Shown one piece after another: positions 17,137 to 26,100 of a DNA stretch of 64,000 bases. The notes beneath the pieces are model-generated. The model was not told the origin of the DNA and ran no database searches. It saw only the letters and a program-made list of their open reading frames with translations. Each line of letters opens with the position of its first letter. Position 1 is the first letter of the stretch. Both the position numbers and the translations under genes were made by a program. This DNA is from an uncultured Phocaeicola sp. (GTDB lineage Bacteria; Bacteroidota; Bacteroidia; Bacteroidales; Bacteroidaceae): the NCBI GenBank assembly GCA_947581855.1, contig CANPVZ010000010.1, forward strand, positions 1 through 64,000. The letters are read 5' to 3'.

Positions 17137-18027
17137 TTATGATATTAGCAATCCGATGGTCAGCAACACTCCAAACAGGAAGATGTTGCGTGCTGTGTCT
17201 CCCAAAACAGCATTCAGCTCTTTTCCTTTGTTGATACGGATGATTTTGTTCCATGCCAGAAAATGCGGAATCAGATAGATTTGTGGAAGGATGGCAGCCC
17301 AATAGTGGTTGGTCGAAGCATAAAAGATGCACAAAAGAGATGCAAGGACTCCCAATAACAAGTATCCTCTTCGTCCGGCACGGGCACCCAGACGCACTAC
17401 GATGGTCTTCTTTCCGCTTATTGCATCCTGTTCCCGGTCGCGATAATTGTTTACCATTAGCAACGTATCAATCACCAGTCCGCAAGCGATGGCAGCAATC
17501 GTAACCTCCCACGTCCAGCTATGTAGTTGCGTATAATAGGTGAACCCCACCGGAACCACTCCGAAAAACAATATGACGAGTACATCGCCCCAACCCCAAT
17601 AAGATAGTTTCATGGTGTACAGAAAGGCAAATGTCACGCATAAAATTCCCACACCTATTAACTCCATCCCTCCATAATAGATTAGCGGCAATCCTATTCC
17701 GCAGGCGAGCATCGTGGTAAAGGCAATTCCCCTTTTCATAGCCTCGATGGTGATCCAGCCCTGGGCACAGGCGCGTCTCGGGCCCAGTCGGTCTGGGCGA
17801 TCGCTTCCTTTGGCAAAGTCAAATAGGTCGTTAATGAAGTTAGCGTCAATCTGCATAACGAATGCGAACAACAGACAGATCAGGCAGGGTAACCATTGAA
17901 AATAGACACCTGCATCATTGTATGCCAGTGCCGAGCCGATCAGTACCGGTACGGCTGCCGCCGATAATGTTTTGGGCCGTGCGGCAAGAAACCATGCTTT
18001 CAGAGAATTTGTTTTTATATCTTTCAT
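17137..18027 (-). CDS. menA: 1,4-dihydroxy-2-naphthoate polyprenyltransferase
   Basis: 296 residues, UbiA superfamily, with about eight to nine membrane helices. The first aspartate-rich site is DANFINDLFDFAKGSDRPDR (about 62-80) and the second is NNYRDREQDAISGKKTIVVR (about 193). GPRRACAQGWI is typical of MenA. It attaches the polyprenyl chain to DHNA in menaquinone synthesis at the cytoplasmic membrane. It is monocistronic on the minus strand. A TATTTTTG -7 box lies at 18061-18068, 34 nt before the ATG. Confidence 0.93.
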   Translation of the reverse strand: MKDIKTNSLKAWFLAARPKTLSAAAVPVLIGSALAYNDAGVYFQWLPCLICLLFAFVMQIDANFINDLFDFAKGSDRPDRLGPRRACAQGWITIEAMKRGIAFTTMLACGIGLPLIYYGGMELIGVGILCVTFAFLYTMKLSYWGWGDVLVILFFGVVPVGFTYYTQLHSWTWEVTIAAIACGLVIDTLLMVNNYRDREQDAISGKKTIVVRLGARAGRRGYLLLGVLASLLCIFYASTNHYWAAILPQIYLIPHFLAWNKIIRINKGKELNAVLGDTARNIFLFGVLLTIGLLIS

Positions 18028-18128
18028 GTGTTTTCTTCTTAAAGTATTCTACCTGTGATGCAAAAATACATGATAATTTTTACAATCTTATACTTGGGAA
18101 TAAAAATGTGGAATTCTTTGGGACTTGA

Positions 18129-18525
18129 TTGACAGGAGCGACTTCCGATTCGGTAGTTTCCGGTAAAAACACGACTGTTATTTGTCCGGATGATGTGGCT
18201 TTAGAACTCAACCTTTTCCGGATTTATCGGGGATTATGCCGAATTGCTTTTGCCGGATATTGATTGAAAGAATCCGGTTGTAGAACAGATAGATGTTTCC
18301 GTTATTCGGAATATTCTTTCGGAACTCCATCATAAATATAGAGGAATTTCCTTAAATTTGCATCCATCCATAGTAAAATTGCCCTGTATGGTACAGTAAG
18401 ATATGCATCGGCAGCAGCGTTTCTCTAATTATCGGAATGCCTTGGCAACGTTTCTTATTCAACCGGTAGATTAGAGCTTCACAGTCCCGATGCAGCGTAA
18501 AGGTGTTGTGTTGTATGAAGAATAA
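18129..18525 (+). pseudogene. possible decayed gene upstream of the metallophosphoesterase
   Basis: Two frames read as protein-like pieces: VVSGKNTTVICPDDVALELN, then after a shift DYAELLLPDID, stop, NPVVEQIDVSVIRNILSELH and, after another stop, RFSNYRNALATFLIQPVD, ending VVLYEE with TAA at 18523-18525. The consistent frame interrupted by three single stops suggests a recently decayed gene. I do not recognise the family. It overlaps the next gene's start by 11 nt. Confidence 0.4.
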
Positions 18526-19336
18526 AGTTATCTATTTGTCTTTGCTGTTAGGACCGATACTGTTCTCTTCGTGTGCTTCGTTGGCGAAGTTTCCCGGAGT
18601 AGGACGCATTAAGGAGTATGAGTTTCGCAGTGATCAAGTGCCGGCAGCATTCGATGGCTTTCGAATTGTATTTGCTTCCGATTTCCATTATAAAAGTAAG
18701 TTTAAGGAGAAACAGCTCCGGAATGCAGTCCGTGCCATGAATTCCGTATCGCCTGATCTGCTGTTAATGGGCGGTGACTATCAGGAAAGCTGCGACGTGG
18801 TGCCAGAACTTTTTGCCGAACTGTCACGGGTAAAAGCCCCTTACGGAAAGATCGGCGTGCTTGGCAATAACGATTATGAGCGTTGTCGGGACGAGATTAT
18901 CCAAGCTATGCGCCGTTATGGAATAAAGTTGCTTGAACACCGGAATGATACTATTTATAAAGACGGACAACAGTTAATAATCAGTGGGGTACGCAATCCG
19001 TTCGATTTGGCGAATAACGGCGTATCGCCAACCCTTTCTCTTTCGCCGGATGATTTTGTTATTCTCCTTACTCATACTCCCGATTATGTAGAGGATACAG
19101 ACGTTTCGAATACGGATTTGGCTTTAGCGGGCCATACGCATGGAGGGCAGGTAACGTTTCTGAGGCTGATTACTCCGGCAACCGGTTCGAAATATGGCCG
19201 CCGTTTTCTTTCGGGCATGAAGCGTAACAGCCGCGGTATCCCCGTTATCATTACCAATGGGTTGGGAACTTCTCGAAAGAATATCCGTTTTTGTGCTCCC
19301 AGCGAGGTTGTGCTGATAGTGCTTCGGAGAGAGTGA
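18515..19336 (+). CDS. calcineurin-like metallophosphoesterase lipoprotein
   Basis: 273 residues from the ATG at 18515; a GTG at 18503 would add four. The signal ends in a lipobox-like LFSSC (Cys about 19), so it is probably a lipoprotein. Metallophosphoesterase motifs occur in order: ASDFHY (about 56), GGDYQ (about 88), GNNDYE (about 117) and GHTHGGQ (about 210), which hold the dinuclear metal ligands. This is the YkuE/TMEM62-like group, phosphohydrolases often acting on lipid or nucleotide substrates. A remnant gene lies just upstream. All metal-binding motifs look intact. Confidence 0.88.
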   Translation: MKNKVIYLSLLLGPILFSSCASLAKFPGVGRIKEYEFRSDQVPAAFDGFRIVFASDFHYKSKFKEKQLRNAVRAMNSVSPDLLLMGGDYQESCDVVPELFAELSRVKAPYGKIGVLGNNDYERCRDEIIQAMRRYGIKLLEHRNDTIYKDGQQLIISGVRNPFDLANNGVSPTLSLSPDDFVILLTHTPDYVEDTDVSNTDLALAGHTHGGQVTFLRLITPATGSKYGRRFLSGMKRNSRGIPVIITNGLGTSRKNIRFCAPSEVVLIVLRRE

Positions 19337-19839
19337 AAACGAAGTTGCGGTGAGCAATTCGTTTCTTCATAATCTCCTGATTCTTTTACTTTATTAATCC
19401 CTGAAAACCGCGTGTGCTGAGTCTGGCCTTGCTTTTTGACGTGTACTCTACTATGTATGAACGGATATGCAAAGGGGTGATCTTGTATTTTGTTGCGGCT
19501 ACTTTTTAGTCAAGTGGATGGAAATTGGAACGGATATCTCATGTGGATGAACTTATAGTCAATGTTGTTAAGTATATTTACTGACTGAAAATTCGCGTTT
19601 AATGGAATGTCCCCTTCTGAAACCCTTTGCTGACGGGCGTTTCAGCATTGTGCACAAACGCATGACCCATTTGTGCACAATTCCACTTTCGATTTGTGCA
19701 CAAATCCCAACCTCATTTGTGCACAAATGTACCTTGCGTTTGTGCACAAAAAATGAATGTAATTTTTTTGTACTGTTTGGACGCGATAGCCTGAGAGGGA
19801 GTTTCTCTCTTTCGGAACAAATACTTTTAAAAGAAAAGG
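19337..19839. other. intergenic region with periodic palindrome array
   Basis: About 500 bp without a credible gene. The small frames on both strands are driven by the repeat array at 19646-19760. No promoter or terminator with a clear T run was recognised. Confidence 0.6.
19646..19760. repeat. five TTTGTGCACAAA palindromes at exact 23-bp period
   Basis: The core GTGCAC occurs at 19650, 19673, 19696, 19719 and 19742, exactly 23 bp apart each time. The palindrome is TTTGTGCACAAA in the central copies, with small changes in the outer ones (ATTGTGCACAAA, TTTGTGCACAAT). The 11-bp spacers differ from each other. The array is non-coding: 23 is not a multiple of 3. It looks like a cooperative protein-binding array. 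It is too short in repeat and spacer to be a CRISPR. Confidence 0.9.
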
Positions 19840-20472
19840 CTAGTTCCCTATCTTTATCAGGTCGTTGCCATACCATTTACCCACCAGCACCTTGTGATTT
19901 TCTCCGAAAAGGATTCCATATCCGTCACGGATGTTTTCTTTGTATTGGCCATACCAGAACTTGCCGTCATTCCAGTAATAGATACCGTAGCCGTGGCGCT
20001 TGCCGTTGTAAGTTTCGCCTACGTAGCGGTCGCCGTTGGAATAATCCAGGGCAGCGAAACGGTAAGGAGCACACTCTGTGGCATCGGGGGTGACGTCGAA
20101 CCCGTCTTTATGTATCCGTTTCAGTTCGCAGGTTGTCAGGTCGTATACGGCATAAAAGGTTTTGGAACCGATAGTGGCCGTGCTGCTATCTATCAGGAGG
20201 CCGAAGATACATTCGCCTTCTCGATATTGTCCCACCCACTGGCTACCGTCGTTAGCTATGTAGATACCGTATCCGTAAAGGATGCCGTCGCGCATCTGTC
20301 CCCAGTATTGTCCGCTCTTTGTGGTGACGAGGCCTGTGGCGCACTCTTTTCCTATATCGTTGAATACTTGCTGGAATCCCTCGGGAATGCGGTCGTATTT
20401 ATAAAGTTCGTCTTGGGCTTTCAAAGGCGAAAATCCTACGAATAGTATGGTAAGTAATAATATCGTTCTCAT
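19840..20472 (-). CDS. secreted MORN-repeat protein
   Basis: 210 residues. The signal peptide is MRTILLLTILFVGFSPLKAQ. Two blocks of MORN repeats are visible: YWGQMRDGILYGYGIYIAND (about 56) and YVGETYNGKRHGYGIYYWND (about 152), then WYGQYKENIRDGYGILF. MORN repeats form beta-hairpin ladders that bind lipids or proteins. The central section (about 90-145) is non-repetitive and may be a small insert. It is the last gene of the minus-strand yicC-gmk-nadD run, 11 nt after nadD. The function is unknown. Confidence 0.85.
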   Translation of the reverse strand: MRTILLLTILFVGFSPLKAQDELYKYDRIPEGFQQVFNDIGKECATGLVTTKSGQYWGQMRDGILYGYGIYIANDGSQWVGQYREGECIFGLLIDSSTATIGSKTFYAVYDLTTCELKRIHKDGFDVTPDATECAPYRFAALDYSNGDRYVGETYNGKRHGYGIYYWNDGKFWYGQYKENIRDGYGILFGENHKVLVGKWYGNDLIKIGN

Positions 20473-20483
20473 AAACAGGTGTT

Positions 20484-21071
20484 TTAGGAATATAAATGCT
20501 TATCAATAATGGTTTGATATACAGTGGGCGGAAGGAAAAAACGTATGTCTTTGCCATTTCGCAGACTTTGGCGTATAAAAGTGGAACTTATGTCCAGCAA
20601 GGGGGCATCCGCCCATTGTACGTTCTGAGGCAGGGAGGTAGGGTCTACGGGAAATCCCGGTCGTGGATAGATCAGTACCGGATTTTCTGTTAACAGTCGC
20701 TCGTACTCGTGCCATTGGTTGAAAACTTTCCAGTTGTCGCTACCGATAATCAAGTGAAAGGCATGTTGGGGATACGTCTCTCTCAGTTTATCTAAGGTAT
20801 GCACCATGTAAGAGGGACGGGGCAGATGAAATTCGAAATCGGAAACCCTAAAACGGGAATATCCGTCAATGGCTTGTTGCGCAAGCTCCAGCCGCAGAGT
20901 ATCGTCTAATAAATCATCGTGTGCCTTTAGCGGATTGTGCGGACTGACAAGAAACCATACTTCATCCAGCCCGCCGAATTCGCACAGGTAATTGGCCAGC
21001 GCCAGATGTCCGATATGTATCGGATTGAACGAACCGCCGAACACTCCGGTTTTTATCTTCTTTTCCGCCAT
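20484..21071 (-). CDS. nadD: nicotinate-nucleotide adenylyltransferase
   Basis: 195 residues. The nucleotidyltransferase motif [20 protein letters not shown] (about 8-27) contains the HxGH site, and [17 protein letters not shown] (about 162) contains the second ATP-binding motif (usually ISSTxIR). NadD adenylates nicotinate mononucleotide in NAD synthesis. Its start overlaps the 3' end of a small membrane-protein gene by 19 nt, and the MORN gene follows 11 nt after its stop, so all are likely one operon with gmk and yicC. Confidence 0.95.
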   Translation of the reverse strand: MAEKKIKTGVFGGSFNPIHIGHLALANYLCEFGGLDEVWFLVSPHNPLKAHDDLLDDTLRLELAQQAIDGYSRFRVSDFEFHLPRPSYMVHTLDKLRETYPQHAFHLIIGSDNWKVFNQWHEYERLLTENPVLIYPRPGFPVDPTSLPQNVQWADAPLLDISSTFIRQSLRNGKDIRFFLPPTVYQTIIDKHLYS

Positions 21072-21232
21072 TGTTTACAGTTCCATGCTTGCCAGAGGGT
21101 GAGGAGCGCCATCACTGCGGCAATGGCATATTGTTTCATGGTCAGGGCCAGAATGCCTACTGTGAGTGCGGCCACACCAATAAGCAGGCTCACTATAATC
21201 ATCCATTTGGCTATTTTCTGTGAGGGTTTCAT
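21053..21232 (-). CDS. small membrane protein between gmk and nadD
   Basis: 59 residues, [20 protein letters not shown] at the start. Two hydrophobic helices are predicted (about 10-30 and 36-50) with a basic tail (CKQWRKRR). It begins 65 nt after the gmk stop and overlaps nadD by 19 nt in another frame, a spacing typical of a real, translationally coupled gene. Codon use is ordinary. I do not recognise the family; similar short two-helix proteins are common in Bacteroidales. No function is proposed. Confidence 0.7.
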   Translation of the reverse strand: MKPSQKIAKWMIIVSLLIGVAALTVGILALTMKQYAIAAVMALLTLWQAWNCKQWRKRR

Positions 21233-21297
21233 ATTTGTATGTTTTTGATATTTTAGGTTTCATTTGCAAAGCTCGCATCCGGTTTTAACCGGAAATG

Positions 21298-21864
21298 TTA
21301 TTTCCCGATAAACTCCCGGATAATTTGCAAAGCCTGTGCTTGAGCTGTTTCCAGATCGTTATTGATAATTACCGTATCGAACTTCGGAGCGAAACTCAGC
21401 TCATATTCCGCTTTGGCAATCCGGCTTTTTATTACTTCAGGCGTATCCGTGCCCCGTCCGGTCAATCGTTTTTCCAGTTCTTCTACCGAAGGTGGCTGTA
21501 TGAATATGGAAAGCGCTCTTTCGCCGTAGAATTTCTTGATGTTGCATCCGCCTACCACATCTACGTCGAACACCACGTTTTGCCCGGCTTCCAACTGTTT
21601 TTCCACTTGCGCTTTCAGTGTACCGTAGAACCGGTTTTCGTATACCTCTTCGTATTCGAGGAATTCATTGTTGGCGATGCGTGCCCGAAACTCCTCCGGA
21701 GAGAGGAAAAAATACTCCACTCCATGCTGTTCCGTTCCCCGTGGAGGACGGCTGGTGGCCGATATCGAGAACGCCAGATTCAAATTTTGCGTGAGCAAGT
21801 AATGAATGATTGTCGACTTGCCCGAACCCGATGGCGCCGAAAAGATGATTAGTTTTCCTGCCAT
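21298..21864 (-). CDS. gmk: guanylate kinase
   Basis: 188 residues. P-loop FSAPSGSGKSTII (about 8-20), GMP-binding SATSRPPRGTEQHGVEYFF (about 36), and YGTLKAQVEKQLEAGQNVVFDVDV (described here by its ends only: YGTLKAQV near 77, VVFDVDV near 94). Gmk phosphorylates GMP to GDP. It starts 20 nt after yicC, a pairing (yicC-gmk) seen in many bacteria. Length is slightly short but complete. Confidence 0.96.
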   Translation of the reverse strand: MAGKLIIFSAPSGSGKSTIIHYLLTQNLNLAFSISATSRPPRGTEQHGVEYFFLSPEEFRARIANNEFLEYEEVYENRFYGTLKAQVEKQLEAGQNVVFDVDVVGGCNIKKFYGERALSIFIQPPSVEELEKRLTGRGTDTPEVIKSRIAKAEYELSFAPKFDTVIINNDLETAQAQALQIIREFIGK

Positions 21865-21884
21865 TTTTTATTGTCTTTTTTACA

Positions 21885-22760
21885 TTACATTACGTTCAGA
21901 ACCTGTTCTTTGATTTGCTCCAGTTCATCTTTCATTTTCACAACGATATTTTGCATTTCCGCCTGGTTGGATTTGCTGCCGGTGGTATTGATTTCGCGTC
22001 CCATTTCCTGAGCAATGAAACCTAGTTTTTTCCCCTGTCCGTGTCCTTCGCGCATGGTTTCGCGGAAATAGTTCAGGTGATTGGTGAGACGTTGCTTTTC
22101 TTCGTTAATGTCCAGTTTCTCTATATAATAAATCAACTCCTGTTCCAAACGATTTTTGTCGTAATCTACGCTGATAGTCTTTTCCAGTGCATCGATAATG
22201 CGATCGCGTATTTTTCCTATGCGTTCCTGTTCATAAGGTTCTATTGATTTAAGCAATGCTTCGATGTTGTCAATCTTTTCAGTGAATTTCTTTTCCAGTG
22301 CAGCGCCCTCTTGTTTGCGGAATGTTACCAGATGTTCCAATGCCTCCTGTATGGCAGAGGAAGCAACCGCCCATTCTTCGTCGGAAAGTTCCTGGATATC
22401 CACTTTAGTCATTACATCGGGCATACGCAGCAACATGGCGAACCAATCTTCCGGTAACGGAATGCCGGTGGTTTCTGAAATGTTTTTTATTTGCTTGAAA
22501 TAACTCTCTAAAATAGCTGTGTTGATGGGAGTTGCCGTGTCGGCGGCCTCTTTCTCCACCCAAATGCTAAAGTCTATTTTGCCGCGTTCCAATGTTTTAG
22601 CTACTACATTGCGGATTTCCATTTCTTTTTCACGATAAATCGGCGCGATGCGCATGGACAAATCCAGCGCCTTACTATTCAGTGATTTTATCTCTACATT
22701 GATTTTTTTACCTTCGAATTCGGCCGTAGCTTTGCCGTATCCGGTCATTGACTGTATCAT
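21885..22760 (-). CDS. YicC/YloC family endoribonuclease-like protein
   Basis: 291 residues. The N-terminus IQSMTGYGKATAEFEGKKI and the C-terminal EMGREINTTGSKSNQAEMQN are the two signatures of the YicC family. The family is linked to RNA turnover and has endoribonuclease activity in studied members. It heads the operon with gmk, a small membrane protein, nadD and a MORN protein. A -7-like box TACTTTTG (minus strand, plus coordinates 22780-22787) lies 20 nt upstream. Confidence 0.93.
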   Translation of the reverse strand: MIQSMTGYGKATAEFEGKKINVEIKSLNSKALDLSMRIAPIYREKEMEIRNVVAKTLERGKIDFSIWVEKEAADTATPINTAILESYFKQIKNISETTGIPLPEDWFAMLLRMPDVMTKVDIQELSDEEWAVASSAIQEALEHLVTFRKQEGAALEKKFTEKIDNIEALLKSIEPYEQERIGKIRDRIIDALEKTISVDYDKNRLEQELIYYIEKLDINEEKQRLTNHLNYFRETMREGHGQGKKLGFIAQEMGREINTTGSKSNQAEMQNIVVKMKDELEQIKEQVLNVM

Positions 22761-22779
22761 GTTATCTTCTAATTTTTTG

Positions 22780-22787
22780 CAAAAGTA
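22780..22787 (-). promoter_or_regulatory. -7 box of the yicC-gmk-nadD operon
   Basis: TACTTTTG on the minus strand fits TAnnTTTG and is 20 nt before the yicC ATG. No clear -33 TTTG is present. Confidence 0.5.
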
Positions 22788-22989
22788 ATGTTTTTGTTGT
22801 AGATATGTAGTGTGAGTCGCTTTTTAATTTTAAATGGATGAGGATACAAGAGCCTATTTTTTAATTCAACAGGTTTAAATGGGATATAGAATGAATGGTT
22901 TATATATAATGAAGAGCCCGTTTACAGAAATTTTGAGTTGAAACTTTATAAATAAATGAGAAAAAGTGTTGTATATTGAAAATAGTTCT

Positions 22990-22997
22990 TATTTTTG
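22990..22997 (+). promoter_or_regulatory. -7 box of the susC promoter
   Basis: TATTTTTG fits TAnnTTTG; GTTG at 22968-22971 is a weak -33 box with 18-bp spacing. It leaves a leader of about 90-100 nt to the ATG codons at 23096-23108. The remainder of the 22761-23095 gap shows nothing else. Confidence 0.5.
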
Positions 22998-23121
22998 CAT
23001 CCATCAAGTAAGAGAGAAGATAGATAGTAGTTTCATACCTAAGGGAAAAGCTATCTTTTTGAAACCTAACCTCATTTTATTTAATGTAATAATGTATGAT
23101 GGAGTTTATGAATTTTAGTAC

Positions 23122-23131
23122 GGGGGGGGGG
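23122..23131 (+). repeat. G10 homopolymer tract in the 5' coding region of susC
   Basis: Ten consecutive G follow TAC. ATG codons at 23096, 23099 and 23108 are all in one frame and read to the tract as MEFMNFSTGGG, then hit a TAG shortly after it. The SusC body, with its signal peptide core, is in another frame. A G9 (or G12) tract would join the two exactly. This is either a phase-variable tract in the OFF state or a homopolymer sequencing error. Confidence 0.85.
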
Positions 23132-23171
23132 TAAATTTAACCTCTGTAAAACATTAGCAGTCAGTATCTGC

Positions 23172-26100
23172 TTGTTTTCCCAATTGCCTCAAGCTGCGCA
23201 TGCCTATGCGGGCGAAGGAGAGAGAGTCAGAGTCGGTGCAGAGATGATTGCACCCGATCAGAGCAAAGAGACCATTAAAGGTGTGGTGGTAGATGAAAAA
23301 GGAGAACCGTTGCCCGGAGCTTCAGTTCTACTGAAAGGCACCAAGAACGGAACCGTCACCGATATCGACGGAAATTTCACATTAATTTATTCTTCTGCAG
23401 ATATGAAGAAACCACAGTTGGTGGTAAGCTTCATAGGTATGACTACCCGTACGGTTGAGATTTCCGGTCGTAGGGAACTAACGGTACAGTTGACTCCCGA
23501 AGTAAACGATCTGGACGAAGTGGTAGTGATCGGATACGGTACTGCTAAAGCCAAGGATTTGACGGGTTCCGTTTCTCGTTTGAGCCAAAAAGACATTGAG
23601 ATGGCCCCTATGACATCCAGTATCTCGGGAATGCTTCAGGGAAAAGCCTCGGGCGTGAATGTCATGATTTCAAGTGCATCGCCTACTTCACCGGTATCGG
23701 TAGTTATTCGCGGACAGTCATCTTTGTCGGGTGACGGACAACCGTTGTGGGTAATCGACGGGGTGCCGCAATATTCTAGCGGCATATCGGGGGACGTATC
23801 CAATACCCTTTATAACCTGAACTTGAATGATGTGTCGAGTATCGATATTCTGAAAGACGCCTCGGCAACGGCTATCTACGGTTCGCGCGCTGCCAATGGC
23901 GTAGTGCTTGTTACTACGAAGAGCGGTTCGGAAGGTATGAAGCCCACCATCGAATTCAGTTCGCGTTGGGGATGGCAGGAATTGAATTCGAATGATTTTA
24001 AGTCGATGAATCCGGCGCAATACATTGCATTCTCCAAACAGGCCAATTTGTTAGAGGCTTATCGTCAGGGAGCTCTGACTTATTTCAATAAGAAGTATAT
24101 GGATGCGAATAAATTCAACCAGCTCAATACCAGTCAGTGGGATATGAGTGACATTGATGACATGTGGCTTCCGAATGCTTATTATAACGGAACGGATAAT
24201 TATTGGGATATGATGACACAGAATGCGTTGGCCCAGGACTATAATGTTTCGTTACGAGGGGGAAGCAAATCTAATTCTTATTTTGCTTCGGTGAATTATA
24301 AGAACCAGGACGGAGTGGTGAAAGGGAGTAATTCCCGATATATCGGCGCCCGTTTCAATTTTGAGTCGAAGATTAGTGAGGTAGTTAAATTCGGTTTGAA
24401 TATGGATGCTTCTTCACGTCAGGCTAATAATAAGGATAATATGATTAACAAGATTATCGGTATGCGGCCCGATTATCCGGCTTATAATGAAGATGGTGAA
24501 ATCAATACGATTGATTTTTATACTAAGAATCCGTTGATAGAACTTTTGGATAAGAATTATAGTGAATCGCGCAATTTGAATGCTTCTACTTATTTGGAAT
24601 ACAACATTCTTCCTTATCTGAAGTTCCGTTCTACTTTAAATACGACCTATTCCAATGTAAAAACCGAAAGTTTTAACCGTAGGTATTATGATGATGATAC
24701 CAACTTCTCCAGTCATCGGGATAACCAAAATTATGTGATTGTATGGGATAATTTGCTGACTTTCTATAAGACGATGGGTAAGCATGATGTGCAGGCATTA
24801 GTAGGACATTCCCTTGAAAAACAATCAACTAACTTTATGGAGGCAGAAGGTTCGGATTTTCCGGATGATGATGTGTTGACGAATTTGGGAAGTGCGGCTA
24901 CTAAATCTAGTATAGATAGCGATAAATATAGCTCGGCTCTGGTTTCTGCTTTTGCGCGAGTTCAGTATAAATATAATAATCGTTATTTGTTGACCGCTAC
25001 GTTCCGTGCCGACGGTTCTTCCCAGTTTGGTAAAGACAGTCGTTGGGGCTACTTCCCCTCTGCCGCTTTAGGATGGATTTTGACGGAAGAAGACTTTATG
25101 CAACCTTTGAAACCTTATGTAAGTTATTTGAAGTTGAGGGCTTCGTATGGTCTGACCGGCTCGCAAAATCTGGGTTACTATGATTTCTCCAGTTATATGA
25201 CTTCCAATATTTATAATTCTTCTCCGGGAGTGTATCCGTCATCTTTGGGAAATAATTTGTTACAGTGGGAATCGCAGGCTCAAACTGATATTGGTTTGGA
25301 CTATGGCCTCCTGGACGATCGTGTTCGCGGTACGATAGGATGGTATCGTAAATATGTGGATAATTTGATTACAGACCGTCCGGTTCCTACATCATCGGCT
25401 TTTGAAGATACGAAACAAAATGTCGGAGCCATCAGCAATACGGGTATAGAATTCGATATTACGGTAGATTTGATTAAAAATGCCGATCTGACTTGGGAGG
25501 TAAATTTCAATGCCGCTCATAATAAAGGTAAATTGGAGAAATTGAATGGTGTGACTAAATTTTTGGGCGGAACGGCTTATGCCAACTATAAATTAGTAGA
25601 AGGTAGCGAGCTCGGAACGTTCTATGGTTATGTAGATGCCGGTCGTTTTTATCAGAACAATGAAGAGGTGTGGGCTCTGAAACCGATTGATATGACAACT
25701 GGAAAACCTGCTAATTATTATCGGGCTACTTCGTTCAGCGAAGGTGCAGGAGATATTTATGTAGTAGATTTGGACGGTGACGGCAAGATAACAGCCGACG
25801 GCGACCGTACTTATTTGGGCAATAGTAATCCGGATTTCTTTGGAGGATTCGGTTCAACGGTATATTGGAAAGGCCTTATGGTTAATTTGACATTTTCTTA
25901 TTCTGTAGGCGGAAAGCGTTTCTGGTCAGATGAAGCAAGCAAATTTGGTGGTGTGAATAATTTCAACTCTCCCGATTTTATATTAGATAGCTGGACAATG
26001 CAGGGAGTAGGTGCCAAATATCCGGTGGCAACCCATTATGGTGTAGGACAAAACAGTGTCTTTACTAACCGTTGGCTACACGATGCTTCTTATGTGCGGT

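Noticed and set aside
19646..19760. CRISPR array
   Set aside because: Repeats are 12-bp palindromes and spacers only 11 bp, no cas genes are near, and the palindrome core itself is the conserved part.
19568..19876. Small ORFs over the GTGCAC array on both strands
   Set aside because: Their open length is created by the repeat; the 23-bp period changes frame each unit and no family resemblance is seen.
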